The notes below the pieces were generated by a model that saw only the letters and a list, made by a program, of their open reading frames with translations, was not told where the DNA came from and did no database searches. Shown here piece by piece: positions 9,121-21,039 of a stretch of 64,000 nt of DNA. The position numbers were made by a program, and so were the translations under genes. The stretch is from the NCBI GenBank assembly GCA_007922225.1, contig ML679969.1:18039999-18103998 (forward strand), given 5' to 3'. The stretch's first letter is position 1. Each line of letters opens with the position of its first letter. Origin of the DNA: Emydura subglobosa (lineage: Eukaryota; Chordata; Testudines; Chelidae).

Positions 9121-12100
9121 TGACCACCAATTCAACAAATCTATTATTTGCTCTGTTCGTTATAGTAACCAAGCACATATGGAACCCACCATGGCACAGT
9201 ATGAGGCTTTGTGTCTCTCAAGTGGCTGATTTACAGCTGAGGATAAGAGCCTACTACAACTGCCAGTTACTCCTTCAGCTGAAGAGGCAGAGGTGTATAC
9301 ATTTAGCAGCTAGGTTCAAGTGCTGCTGACAACTCAAGAGGCAGTTTATATGTGGATGTGACAGTATGTGTGGAATAAGAACTGACTGAGAGCTTGTCAT
9401 TATTTTAGTGGAAACCACGTAAGGAAAATAAAATACTTGTTGACAAAGCTTCTCTTTTGGCTCAAGGGGCAGAAATCTTCATTGTTTTTGCTGCTTTTTG
9501 AGAAAAGTTGCACGTTCTATTCTTAATGCTACATAGATCCGGTCTGCCTCCAACAGTGAACTATGCCTAGTTCTCCAGAGCAACAATCAGTTTATAAAAT
9601 ACTGTGATTTTAACGTTACATGTGCAAAAAAAAATGTTTAAATGTATTAATGCAATATTAAGGATTGGACTTTAATTGCACAAGTCAGAATATTCAGAAG
9701 GATGATTTCCACAAAAATATTAAATTTCTTCCCTTCTGAGTGTACCATAATAGGGTTGTTCATTACGCAAACCCACAGCACTGGGCCCTGAGCAATCAAC
9801 AAACAGTTCAATGAAAAAATTAGTGTTGATGTAATATTAAGGGTTAGAAATCAAGTGCTCAAAAAGCAGGACACTGAAAAATTAAATGGCCTGATTTTCA
9901 ATTGTGCCGAGCATCCCGCAATCTCTACTGATTGCAGTCAGAGCAGCAGGAGCTTAGATCTCTGCAAATCAGGCCTTGTGGTTTTAACTCAGCCCTATTG
10001 CACATCCTGAATATTTTATGGCACAGATTAAATAAGAAACAGCAAGGCATTGAGGTTTATATTTAATAAGGAAAACAGGAATAGAAAATGCTGCTAATGT
10101 GTGACATGGCTGAGCTAGTGTTATAGTAGAAACCTTAGCTTTAGGCATTTCCTGCCTTTTGAGTCCTGGGTTTGAAATGGGAGAAAGGAGAGATGCCAGC
10201 GACTCCAAAAATTCCACTAGACACTTTGCTATTGCTATTGATTTGACATGGAAGGTGCTTAGGTACTACGATGATGGGCAACAATATAAAACCCTCTGTT
10301 CAGAGTTTTCTCTACCCCCAAGTATCTAAGTGCCTGTCAAGCTTAACAATGCATTCATGTTAGTTTTACATTTACTTTCCCCATTTTTTTGGTTTTGTTT
10401 CTGTGGGGAGGATGGGGAAATGTGACTAAACACTTGAAAGATCCCTCTGCTTTGCTAATGCTAAGTGCCTACTCCAGCCAACCCTACCTAGCATAGCTGC
10501 AGGATTCGACGGAATCCCTCATGGTAATACACACAAGTCTTGGTAGAAAGTGCTTGGGGGATCACGCCCTTTAAGAAGCACGTCTTGACTCCTTATGTCC
10601 TTTAAAACAAGTACAGAAAGCAAATAGAATAGTGACAACAGTGAACCTGCACGTTTGCTGGCTTTAGCCATTCACAAATTTAAAACTTATTCAATCAATT
10701 TGCTGAAATCTTGGATTCTTTTTGAAGTTACATTGTGGACTGCACTGCATTGAGGGCTGTATTGGAGCTGTGTGGGGGCGGTTCCTGTCCTGCTTGCAGG
10801 CTAGGGGGTTCTGTAGGGAAGTGTGCAATCAGAGGCCACCCGAGAAGAAGCAACCTAAAACAAGATGGAGTGAGTTGTGCCTCACCACCAGAGGGAGCAA
10901 CCTACTTTGTCTCCCTCTGTTTTTGGTTACTACCTGCTATAATTCTAGATTCTAATAATAAAAGCAGTGGTACACTGCAACAGTCCAGCAGAGTGTCTGA
11001 TGTTTTTATCCATAGCCACAAAACAAGGTTTCCGTTTCAGCCAGTTGGGTTATATAGGCACAAAAATTCTGACCAGATCCTGGGGGAAATGTATTTTTCT
11101 TACACTTGTGTCACTCAAAAAGGCCTCAACGAAATTTGCTCAAACTTTCCCAGAAAATGATATTTGAGCAGAGAACAAGCATGGGAAATGTCTGCTCCCA
11201 GAAAATGCACTTGACAATGTGGATGAGCACCTGAGAAAGGTGGTTAGAATGGACGCTGGAACTGGGTATTGCCAAAGGTGACCGAATGATAAACAACGTG
11301 GGATGAAAAGGGAGGGTGATTTTTCACAAATATATTTGAGCAAGATTTTTCATTGGTTCACATGCAACCTACTAGGCTTACTTCTCCTTGTCCTTCCATG
11401 ATTAGGCCACATGCCTCTTCCATGTTATCCAAACAGCCCATCAGGCTGGGCAGAAGCTGAATCCCAGCTTCAGTCTTGCTCATCATTTCTACCTCAAGTT
11501 GCATTATTTACAGTCCCAATTTCACTGCATTGGAACCTTTTATCTTCTCGTGCCACTGAATACCACTCCTGGCGATACCCGTCTCTGCCAGTTGCTGGGC
11601 CACCTTTGCCTATGTCAAGATATTGTGTGCAGACGTCTTTAGCTGGATATTCTATTCTCCCCTGTGCCTGGACGTTGGCCTGGGGCTAGATGGCTGTACC
11701 CCCTAGGATAATAATCTCCTTTGAAATGTCACACCGGTATGAGAAAGTCGTCGTAGAAGCGGTAGAAAATGTGGTCCACAGTGAAAGTAGCTCACAGCTG
11801 AGTTCTACAATGAGTGCAGCTGTTTGCACTGGCACTTCCAAGCCAACCTCCCCCTGGCCAGTGCAATGCAGAAAGTAGACCAGACAAGTCTCCAAGACAC
11901 ACATGGGAGCTTCTGGGATCAAACTGATGGTGAGCAGTGTCCCTTTAGCTGATGGTCTCAGATCTGGAAATCTATTGGGAACAGACTCTGCAGCTCCACT
12001 TTTTAGTTGAGATGGGAGTATGGAGAGAATTGCTTTCCCCACAGCTCCATTTCCATGGCAGACACAGGCAAATAGGAAATAAAGACATCGGTGAACTTGA

Positions 12101-12190
12101 ACTTGAAAGGTCTGAGGTCTGGAGGAAAGTCCCATCCATTGGTTATAAGATCAGAAGCGACTTTAAGGGTAAAAGGGACAAGAAGGATGG
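9121..12190. other. Unassigned 3-kb stretch
   Basis: No recognisable protein. A short SINE/LINE tail ('ggtgcttaggtactacgatg') is at about 10250-10285. The segment 10735-10985 ends with AATAAAA and has a compact, LTR-like look, but without paired ends or a target duplication I leave it unassigned. Confidence 0.4.
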
Positions 12191-12194
12191 TCAA

Positions 12195-12380
12195 GCAGTT
12201 ACGGCACTAGTACAATACTGGTTCAATTCCCTCCTCTGTCACAGGCTGTCATAGGTGCCCTTGGTCTCAGTTCTCCATCTGCACAATGGGGACAATAGAC
12301 CTGCCCTGCCTCACAAGGGAGTTGTGTGATACATGCAAGATTATGAGGTGCTCAGATACTATGGTAATGGGGGGGCCTAT
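12195..12380 (+). repeat. MIR/CORE-type SINE copy
   Basis: The order is 'ggttcaattccctcctctg', then 'ctcagttctccatctgcac', then 'aatggggacaatagacctg', and a tail 'gaggtgctcagatactatgg'. This follows a forward MIR-like SINE with its usual L2-type tail. Confidence 0.6.
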
Positions 12381-13190
12381 AACTCTCCTAAGTAGACTGT
12401 GATCATCCAGTCTATCCATTGCATTTCACCCAGTGTTGTTCTTCTTGTGTCTGAGCAGCTTCCTACCTCTCTAGTGCCTTCTCCCTACACCAAGGAAATG
12501 CGTAAAACACCTTCTATCCATTGCTGCCATAATTCAGCTAAGTCATTAGTATCAGCACTGCTGGAAGCCGTAGCATAATCTACCTGCTGGCTCAAAACGC
12601 AGATGCCAGCCAATGGCCCGCCCCTATTACGGCTCCCAGAACTACTAACACGGACACAGCTGAACCAGTCATAGCAATGAGGAAAAATGTTTGTAAAACA
12701 TTGCTAGCACAGGTAAAGTCATTGAGGTTTGTGCTTAGAACCGTCTCTTTCTGTCACATCTTGTCTCTTTTTCTCTGGATTTGTAAATCAATTTCCTGCC
12801 ATTGCAGGGCCTCGAGCATTGGCGCCTGTTCTCTGCCTGTGGCACGCAGTAGTCTAGTCTCCTGAGGGCTGTGATACTTTGGTCTAATGCTAGTTGCTGA
12901 GCTTGTTGTGGGCATGGCTGGGTGTTAATCAGTGGCCTGTGATATACACCCATCAAACTAGATGATCGGGTGGTCCCTTCTTGCCTTAAATTCTATGTAA
13001 TCCTTTCATTGATGGCATTTGTGAACCTTGCTGCTCTGGGAAAAGAGCCAGCCTGCCAGCCAAAGTGAGTGAGAGTGGCAGAAATAAAAATAATGGGCAT
13101 GGAAGAGACTGAAAGTTGTTACCATCTGATGGGCTGGTCACTGTTCCTCCCCTTCCCCCTTGAAATGAATTAGTGGGTCTGATTTACACA
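12381..13190. other. Unassigned stretch
   Basis: No gene or confident repeat seen. Frames are short and without domains. Confidence 0.35.
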
Positions 13191-13193
13191 TGC

Positions 13194-13243
13194 GTAAATC
13201 CAGAGGCACTCCATTTAAGTTAAAGGAGTGACTCTGGATTTAC
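13194..13243. repeat. Foldback (inverted) repeat
   Basis: Left arm GTAAATCCAGAGGCACTCC and right arm complementary to GTAAATCCAGAGTCACTCC, separated by a few bases. The surrounding words ('gatttacacatgcgtaaatc') are typical of a dispersed foldback family that I remember from turtle and archosaur genomes. Confidence 0.65.
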
Positions 13244-13444
13244 ATCAGCATAACTCAGAACAGACTCTGCCCTGATGTCACACAAGACAAGAGTAAAGGA
13301 AAAATAAAGGGAGAGAGAAAAGTGCAAGACTTCATTCTAGCAGGGAGATTGTGTTTGAGGGCTTCGGCTAGCAATGGATTTGTGGCTGCAAGAAACAAAG
13401 CCCCCTACAAAGTTTTCCTCCAGTCCATCTCCCCCATTTGAAAA

Positions 13445-13552
13445 TGTGTGTGTGTGCAGGAGAGGTGATGTGTGTGCATCTGTATGCCTGCTTATGTGAA
13501 TTCATGTGTCCATGAGTCCTCGTGTGAGTGTGTGCACATGCATACATGTGTG
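13445..13552 (+). repeat. TG-rich degenerate simple repeat
   Basis: Runs of TG mixed with CATG and TGCATG words; a decayed (TG)n tract. Confidence 0.7.
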
Positions 13553-13992
13553 TTTATACAGACAGATTCCTGCAGCTGCACAAAAATGAAATGAGTCCCT
13601 GGAATGTGCAGTCCTTTTGAAATGTGTATTGGTGGCAGCGTGTCATTGTTAAATGCGTGCTGGATTCACTATGATGGATAGAGCTGCTGGTTTGAAGCTG
13701 GGGGGGCAGGTGATTAAAACATTTCTTCAGATAAGTGACAATATGTTCATTTATATCTTCATGCATCCCTCCCCCCCAATAGAGGCCCATTTCTGTTAAT
13801 TAGGGTTAATGTTTGCTAAGCGCTTACAAGATAAAAAGCGCCAGTGTAATAAGGCTTTGTACATCTAACAGCACCTTTCAATGGGATCAGAAGATGCTCA
13901 GCCCCTTTGAAAATCAGGTTGCAGGGATCGCAAAATGGAAACCCAAAAATGGAGGCACCCAAAATTAGCAGCCACTTTTGAAACTGTAGGTC

Positions 13993-14130
13993 TGTGTGCA
14001 GTGTTGCCAACTATTGCAATGTTAACATGACTCTTGCAGTATTTGGTGTTTCTCTTAAAAGTCTCAGCTCCTGGAGTCATGGGATTAAGTGAAAATCTCA
14101 GTTTTCATTTAAAAAAAATCTGGAAACCAT
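13993..14130 (-). repeat. Dispersed repeat family R1, copy 2 (partial)
   Basis: Reads 'cagtgttgccaactattgc' then 'gctcctggagtcatgggatt'. This is the reverse orientation of the R1 end at 8118, truncated after about 140 bp. Confidence 0.55.
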
Positions 14131-14149
14131 GACCCTACTAGGGCTAATG

Positions 14150-14379
14150 CAATCCTTGGTTATATAAACAAGTGATCATCAAGTAGGTATTAAGAGGTTA
14201 TGTGACCTTGGAATTTGGCATTGGTGTGACTGCCATTGGAATTTGTGTCCAGTTCTGGAATCCACAACTCAAGAAGGATGCATTAAAAATGGAGAGGAGT
14301 CAGAGAACAGCTAAGAGAATGATTAAAGGATTGGAAAAAATGCCTTATCATGATAGACTCAAGGAACTCAATCTATTTA
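14150..14379 (+). mobile_element. Old CR1 fragment, left half
   Basis: Plus-strand reading gives GICVQFWNPQLKKDALKMER, then RTAKRMIKGLEKMPYHDRLK, then ELNLF. This is the CR1 ORF2 C-terminal region (normally CVQFWSP...RLKELNLFSL). The protein is broken by a MITE and resumes at 14679 as LSKR. Confidence 0.7.
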
Positions 14380-14675
14380 AGCCATGTCTACACTATGTTG
14401 GCTAAAGCCATGTCTACACTTATGTTGGCTAAAGTTTTGTCGCTCAGATATGGGAAAAAAGCGACATAAATTTTGCCCACAGAAGCGCTCATGTGCACAG
14501 CGCTATGTCGGCAAGAGACGCTCTTCCACTGACATAACTGCTGCCACTCATTGAGCTGATTTTATTAGGTTGACGGGAGAGCTCTCCTCCATCGGCATAA
14601 TGAGGCAACATGAGCGCTCTTATAGCGGCACAGCTGTATCAGTACGCTTGTAAGCTTGTAAGTGTAGACATGGCC
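14380..14675. mobile_element. MITE with CCATGTCTACAC termini
   Basis: Left end AGCCATGTCTACAC and right end GTGTAGACATGGCC form inverted repeats. The flanks are TTA (left) and CTA (right), which fits a 3-bp TWA-type duplication with one change. The CR1 protein reads through if the element is removed. I infer a Harbinger-type non-autonomous element. The left end is duplicated: units at 14381-14406 and 14407-14433 differ by one inserted base. Confidence 0.75.
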
Positions 14676-14678
14676 CTA

Positions 14679-14960
14679 GTTTATCAAAGAGAAAGTAAAG
14701 GGGTGACTTGGTCACAGTCTACAAGTGCCTACATGGGGAACAGACATTTGATAATAAGGAGTTCTTCAACCTAGCGGACAAAAGTATAATAAGAGCCAAA
14801 GGCTGGAAGTTGAACAACTGGAAAAACTGTTACATTCATTTTATAAAAACAAGAGGAGTTGTTGATAATGCAAAAATTAAGGGAAATAGTTCAGTTAAAT
14901 GCTGGTAATATGGAAAAAAATGGCCAGAAAAAGGTTTGTTATAAATGTTAAGGCAAGTCA
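14679..14960 (+). mobile_element. Old CR1 fragment, right half
   Basis: Resumes the CR1 protein after the MITE. It reads LVTVYKCLHGEQTFDNKEFF, then IIRAKGWKLNNWKNCYIHF, the normal end of ORF2 (GDLI..YKYL...NG.KL). Stops and missing residues mark it as ancient. Confidence 0.65.
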
Positions 14961-15367
14961 AGACAGAACATTCAGTGTCTAGTGAAAGTCCCTTTCCCAC
15001 TTTAGGAAACAGGGGCTACCAACTGAAGGGAGGTACAAGGATCCAGTTTTGTTTAGATCTGGGGAGTTAAACAACAGTCATAGGAGTTTGGCTTTTGCAT
15101 GTGTAACAGGAGCTGCGAAATGCAGAGGAACAGCAGACACTGACTCAAACACACCTATTACTAGACCAGACATAAATAACGTAGGGAAATAAAGGATCCA
15201 AAACTGAACCACCTAATTGGACAGTAACTGGGAAATATGCACCTGTCCAAAAATGGGGGAAACTGGCTTTTAAAATTGAACCTCTTGAATTTTGAGCCAG
15301 AAATCTGGATAGCCAAAATCATGGATGAGCTAATTATAACTTTGAATTTCATTATGGCTAATAACTG

Positions 15368-15857
15368 ACTCGTAGACTCTATGGTCAGAAGGGACCAATA
15401 TGATCATCTAGGCTGAGACCCTGCACAATTCAGGGCACAGAATCTCACCCACCCACTTCTGTAATAAACCTCTAATCTATGACTGAATTATTAGGGTCCT
15501 CAGATCATGGTTTAAAGACTTTAAGGTACAGAGAATCCACCAGCAAGGGACCTGTGCTCCATGCTACAGAGGAAGGCGAAAAACCCCTAGTACTTTTGTC
15601 AATCTGCCCTCGGAGAAAATTCCTTCCCAACCCCAAATATGGCGATCAGCTAAACCGCAAACATGTGGGCAAGATTCACCAGCCAGACACCAAAGAAAGA
15701 ATTCTCTGTAATAACTCAGAACCCACTCCATCTAACATCCCTTCACAGGCCATTGTCATATCTACCACCAGTAGTCAAAGATCAGTCAACTGCCAAACTA
15801 GGCTGTCCGATCATACCATCCCCTCCATAAATGTATCAAGCTCAGTTTTGAAGCCAG
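15368..15857 (-). repeat. CR1 3' UTR (long subfamily)
   Basis: Non-coding 3' end of the CR1 copy. The same block is at 62123-62640, with words such as 'caccagccagacacc' and 'aactcagaacc' shared in order. A plus-strand open frame of 152 codons runs antisense through it. Confidence 0.8.
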
Positions 15858-18663
15858 CTAGGTTTTTTCCTCCACTGCTCCCCTTGGAAGGCTATTCCAG
15901 AACTTCACTCCTCTGCTGGTTAGAAACTTGTGTCTAATTTCAAGTCTAAACTTCCTGATGGCCAGTTTATATCCATTAGTTCTTGTGTCCACACTGGCAC
16001 TAAACTTAAATAATTCCTCTTCCTTCCTGGTATTTATCCCTCTGATGTATTTATAGAGAGCAATCATATCTCCCTTCAACCTTCTTTTGATTAGGCTAAA
16101 CAAGGCAAGCTCTTTGAGTCTCCTCTCATAAGGCAGGTTTTCCATTCCACAGATCATCCTAGTAGCCCTTCTCTGCACCTGTTCCAGTCTGAATTCATCT
16201 TTCTTAAACATGGGGGACCAGAACTGCACACAGTATTCCAGTGCCTTGTATAACGGTACTAACACCTCCCTATCTCTACTGGAAATACCTTGTCTGATGC
16301 ATCCAAGGACCACATTAGCTTTTTCCATGGCCACATCACTTGGCGACTCATCCTGTGATCAAATACGCCCAGGTCCTTCTCCTCCTCTGTCACTTCCAAC
16401 TGTTGTGTCCCCAACTTATAGCAGAAATTCTTGTGATTAGTCCCTAAATGCATGACCTTGCACTTTCCACTTTTAAATTTCATCCTATTTCTATTACATC
16501 CAGATCTTCCTGTATGATATCCTGATCCTTTTCTGTATTGGCAATACCTCCCAACTTTGTGTCATCTGCAAACTTTATTAGCACATTCCCACTTTTTGTG
16601 CCAAAATAAGTAATAAAAAGGTTAAATAAGATTGGTCCCAAGACCGATCCCTGAGGAACTCCACTAGTAACCTCTCTCCAACCTGATAGTTCACCTTTCA
16701 CTATGACCCGTTGTAGTCTCCCTTTTAACCAGTAGCTTATCCACCTTTCAATTTTCATATTAATCCCCATCTTCTCCAATTTAATTAATAATTCCCCATG
16801 TGGAACCATATCAAATGCCTTACTGAAATCTAGGTAAATTAGATCCACTGCATTCCCTTTGCTAAAAAACCTTTTATCTTCTCAAAAAAGGAGATCAGAT
16901 TGGTCTGGCACGATCTTCCTTTTTTAAAGCCATGTTGTATTTTATCCCAATTACCGTTAATCTTGATGTCCTTAATTACTTTCTCTTTCAAATTTTTTTC
17001 CAAGACCTTGCATATTACTGAGGTCAAACTCACAGGCTTGTAGTTACCCGGATCACTTTTTTCCCCTTTCTTAAATATAGGAACTAGTTAGCAATTCTCC
17101 AGGCATACGGTACAGCCCCTGAGTTTACAGATTCATTAAAAATACTTGCTAACAGGCTTGCAATTTCATGTGTTAGTTCCCTTAATATTCTTGGATGGAG
17201 ATTAACCCGTCCCCTCCCCCCCAGTTTAGTCCCATTAAGCAGTTTGAGTTTGGCTTCTACCTCGGATGTGGTAATTTCTACCTCCAAATCCTCATTCCCA
17301 TTAGCCACCCTACCACCATCCCCAAGATCATCATTAGCCTCATTAAAAATGGAGGCAAAGTATTTGTTTATATATTCGGCCATCTTTAACCTCCATTAAC
17401 CTCCATGAACCTTTAACCATTAACCTTATCTTTAACCTCCACCCCATCCTCAGGGCTTAGCGGTCCCACTTCTTCTTTCTTGGTTTTCTTTCTATTTATA
17501 TGGCTATAGAACTTTTTACTATTGGTTTTAATTTCCTTTGCAAGGGCGAACTCTACTTGGCTTTTGGCCTTTCTCACTTTATCTCTACATGTTCTCACCT
17601 CCAAGAGGTAGATTTCCTTGCTGATCCCTCTCATCTTCCACTTGCTGTAGGCTTTCTGCTTTCTCTTAATCACCTGTCTGAGATGCTTTCTCATCCAGCT
17701 TGGTCTACAACTCTAACCTATGAATTTTTTCCCCCTTCCTTGGGATGCAGGCTTCAGATAGTTCCTGCAACTTTGACTTGAAGTAATTCCAAGCCTCCCC
17801 CACCTTTGGATCCATGAATTCTTCGGTCCAGTCCACTTCTCCAACTAATTCCCTTAATTTTTTAAAGTTAGCCCTTTTGAAGTCAAAGACCCTAGTCCAC
17901 AGATCTATTTTTGTTTATCCTTCCATTTAGTTTGAACTAAATTAGCTCATGGTCGCTTGAACCAAGGTTGTCCCCAACAAATAGTTCTTCTACGAGATCC
18001 TCGCTCTTCACCAATACCAAATCTAAAATGGTATCCCTTCTTGTTGATTCAGTATCTATTTGGTGAAGGAATCCGCCAGCTATCACATCTGGGAAAATCC
18101 TATTATTACTACTAGCACTTGTCTTCCAGTCTTTATCTGGGAAGTTACTTCATTAAAAGCATTAAAGAGGTCTTTATCCATGTCCAAATGGGATCCTGGT
18201 GGTCTGTAGCACACCCCAAGCACTATCCCAGGGGAAGCTCTAGTAGTTTTCTTCCCCAATATGATTTTTACCCAGACAGACTCTGTCTTATCAATTCAAT
18301 CACTTCTAATTTCTTTACAGTCTACCTCATCATTGATATACAATGCTACTCCACCACTTTGTCTTTATATCAGTCTTTCCTAAACAGCACCTACCCTTCA
18401 ATACTTGTATATCAGTCATAATTACTATTCCACCATGTTTCTGTTATCTCTGTAATGTCTGATTTCACTTCCTCTACCAGTAGCTCTAGTTCCTCCATTT
18501 TGTTACCCAGGCTCCTTGCATTGGCATACAAACATCTTAATTTTTGCTGTTTGGCTTTGCTCTCATTCCTTACCTGATTTGGCACAGTCATTCTACTGCC
18601 AATATCGCCTATTAGACTTGTATCTACACTACCCTTCCTCTTAATGTCCATTCTGCCCCCCAC
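15858..18663 (-). pseudogene. CR1 ORF2: endonuclease and reverse transcriptase
   Basis: Domains in order on the minus strand. Endonuclease start at 18600-18415 (LRCLYANARSLGNKMEELEL, then ITETWWNSNYD). A decayed endonuclease body follows to about 17760. A basic linker is at 17694-17413. RT fingers are at 17383-16839 (NLHPRILRELTHEIASLLAS and IQHGFKKGRSCQTNL). The palm is at 16848-16480, with IYLDFSKAFDMVPHGELL, TSGVPQGSVLGPILFNLF and FADDTKLGG. The C-terminal region is at 16483-15858 (YCVQFWSPMFKKDEFRLEQV and FLTSRGVKFWNSLPRGAVE). Catalytic aspartates in FSKAFD and FADD are intact. The reading is spread over several frames, so no full protein is made. Usual CR1 ORF2 is about 900-1,000 residues. 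Confidence 0.85.
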
Positions 18664-18759
18664 CGCTGTGTCCTTTCTTACTTCATTTTCCTCCCTCTCA
18701 ATGCTAAAAATCAGGCATGGACATTACCTGGGCATCTCCCAACCATCTCCCCCAACTCC

Positions 18760-19905
18760 CTAGTTTAAAGATCTCTTAATCAGTTGTGCCAGCCTCCATC
18801 CTAGAATTGCATTTCTCTCCCTACTCAGGTGAAGTCCATCCCAAGAGAATGTTCCTTTGTCCATGAATGCCTCCCACTGACCATACATCCCAAAGCCCTC
18901 CTTAGCCTTCCTGAGCCATCTGTTGATCATCAAAATCTTGTCACGCCTTTGTTGTCCTCCTCTAGGGACAGGCAGAATCCCACTGAAGATCACCTGAGCC
19001 TCAATTTCCTTAAGAGTCCTCCCCAGCCTGGCATAGTCTCCTTTGATACATTCCAGTGAGAATCTAGCTATATCAATTGTACCCCAAGAAGAACAATCAG
19101 TGGATTCTTTCCCACTCCCGTTAGGATCCTCTTCAGCCTCAGATCCACATCCCATATCTTAGCACCCGACAGACAGCACACCCTTCTGTTTTCCAGATTA
19201 GCTCTGGTTACAGACCTGTCTGTTTTTCTCAGGAGGGAGTCCCCAATCACATAGACCTGCCTTTTCCTGGTGATAGGCTACAGAATCGCACTATCGCCTG
19301 TTCTTTCTGGTTGCAAGTCATCTCATCTACTATTGTCCTTTGCAATCCTCTGCAACTGTTCCTCCTGGGGCTCTTATTTGGTGGTATCTCCATTGGCTCA
19401 TCCACTCTTTGTGTAGGACTAGCTGCTCTTCTCTTCTTCCTTGCCCTCCCACCTTCAGTAACCATCTGCTGTGCCCTTCTTAATTTTCCAATTCCGCAAA
19501 CCTATTTCTGAGCTCTATTTCTCCTTCACTAGCCCGTCTTTTCCTCTGCAGGGTTCTTGCAGTCACATGCTTCTACTGGCCACTTTCCTCACCCAGCATT
19601 CTCCCCTCAGAGTTCGTTGGTCCTGCTTCCAACTGCAGGTCTGGGTTTTTCCCTTCAGCCTCCTCATTCCTTTGCTCCATCATCTGCTCAAACCCGCTTC
19701 TAAACTCAACCAGAGTTTCCACCTGCATCTTCAACCTTCTAATCTTCTCTTCCACCAGCTCTATGAGGCGGCACTTCATATAAACAAAGCTCTTTTGAGG
19801 TACCCTCTCCAGGATCATGTTCATCCTGCAGCTTCCACATCTGGTCATCTTCATTGTCTCTTCCATTGCTTGAGTAACTACCACTGTTGTCTCTGTATCT
19901 GTCAT
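18760..19905 (-). pseudogene. CR1 ORF1: zinc-knuckle/coiled-coil and esterase-like domain
   Basis: The first part (19905-19573) has TRCGSCRM, a CxxC pair, then ECR-like charged coiled-coil sequence such as KCRLIELVEEKIRRLKMQV and LVEFRSGFEQMMEQRN. The second part (19250-18760) reads MIGDSLLRKTDRSVTRANL, then VCCLSGAKIWDVDLRLKRIL. It ends QVIFSGILPVPRGGQQRRDK and GTFSWDGLHLSRERNAILGW. This is the SGNH esterase-like module of CR1 ORF1: GDSLL carries the serine and DGLHLS the aspartate and histidine. ORF1 proteins bind nucleic acid and may act with lipids, by family knowledge. The two parts are out of frame with each other here. Confidence 0.75.
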
Positions 19906-20149
19906 AGCTTTTACCCCTACTTCCTGTCAGTGAGAGACACAAAAACAAAAACAACCCACAATGAGCACCCCAACAATACCAGAACACCACACACTCCCAC
20001 TCAAACTCGCCTGTTTTCAGCTGTATGCTGGCTCTTGTGCCACTGCAGCTACACGATTGAGTGGCTGCCTCTATAGGCCCCCTAATTAGGGAAACCCTGC
20101 CCCTTAATTAAGGTCATCTGATCTCAGTACACCACCCAGTACCAGCTCC

Positions 20150-20991
20150 TGTAGGGGCAAACTTGATATAGGGGATTAGCTTTTCAGTGTCCGTAGCCCA
20201 AGCCCTCAAGGAAGGCAGGGCAAGCAAGCAGTCTATAGCCCTGGCCCTCGGTCCGGGCAGGGCAGGCAAAGCAATCAGTCTCTAGCCCAGATAGGGTGAG
20301 CCAGTAGTCTCTAGCCGCAGGCGAGGCAAACAAGTAGTCCTAGCCCCGGCAGGGCAAACAAGCAGTCTATAGCCCTGGTAGAGCAAATAGTCTATGGCCT
20401 CTGAGGCTTCACAGGCCGGGATAAGGCGACCACCCCAGGAAGTGGTGTGGAAAGGAGGTTGGGGGATGCAGGCCCACCCAACTCCACTGCATCCCAGCCC
20501 AGGGCCCTACCAGTGGCAGAGTAGTCTGTCACTGGGTCAGTGGGGCTCTGGCCGAAACGCACTGTCAAAGGCTTGAGTGCGAGCCCAGCTGGACCTAAGT
20601 CGGCTACCCCTGGGCTACTTCCTCCACCCCGTGCCTATGTACCTGCAGCCAAGGGTCATCATCCGCTTCCCCAGGGTAAGCTGCCGGCGATAGTCCCACC
20701 AAACCGTCGCTGTCTTGGTCATCCACTGGCTCAGGCAGGTCAGGTGAGTCCTCGGGGTAACTGGGCTCCTCTCCAGCTCCTCTCTGCAGCGGCGGGGTGG
20801 AGACATCTTTCCCTTCAGCAACTGCCTCCCGTCTGAACTGTAGATCCCACCCTTTAAACTTCCTGTTCCTATGTGTGCTCCGCCCCTCTGCTTCCGGTGT
20901 AGTGGGCGTGGGTTCTCTGACTCACCCACCAGGGGTTGAATGGCAGTCCCTCCCTGTCTATCTCGGAGGGAGGCCACGCCTCCTCACTACA
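20150..20991 (-). mobile_element. Ty3/gypsy 3' LTR, 842 bp
   Basis: On the minus strand the element begins TGTAGTGAGGAGGCGTGG at 20991 and ends CCCCTACA at 20150. It is preceded by a polypurine tract and RNase H sequence of a gypsy pol, so it is a 3' LTR. It shares the GC box, the 'gggccctgggctggg' block and the minisatellite type (units around AGTCTATAGCCC, about 20195-20400) with the LTR at 4201-5502. The flanking bases give no matching duplication, because the internal region and left LTR are missing or displaced. Confidence 0.75.
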
Positions 20992-21004
20992 CACACCCCC
21001 TTTA
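20992..21004 (-). promoter_or_regulatory. Polypurine tract (plus-strand primer site)
   Basis: The minus strand reads TTAAAGGGGGTGTG directly before the LTR start TGTAGTG. This matches the position and base composition of a retroelement polypurine tract. Confidence 0.65.
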
Positions 21005-21039
21005 ACCCCAGCTCCTGATCTTCGGGGCTGGTCAAATTC

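Larger units (their letters stand above)
15368..20149 (-). mobile_element. CR1 LINE, near full length
   Basis: A 4.8-kb copy on the minus strand. It has a 5' leader (about 20149-19910), ORF1, ORF2 and a 490-bp 3' UTR ending at 15368 in a variant of the CR1 terminus ('cgtagactctatggtcagaa'). Its 5' end abuts the gypsy LTR at 20150. The same 3' UTR subfamily occurs at 62123-62850. Several frame breaks, but every domain is visible. Confidence 0.85.

Noticed and set aside
10735..10985. Possible small LTR ending in AATAAAA
   Set aside because: No TG...CA pair, no target duplication and no second copy in the window.
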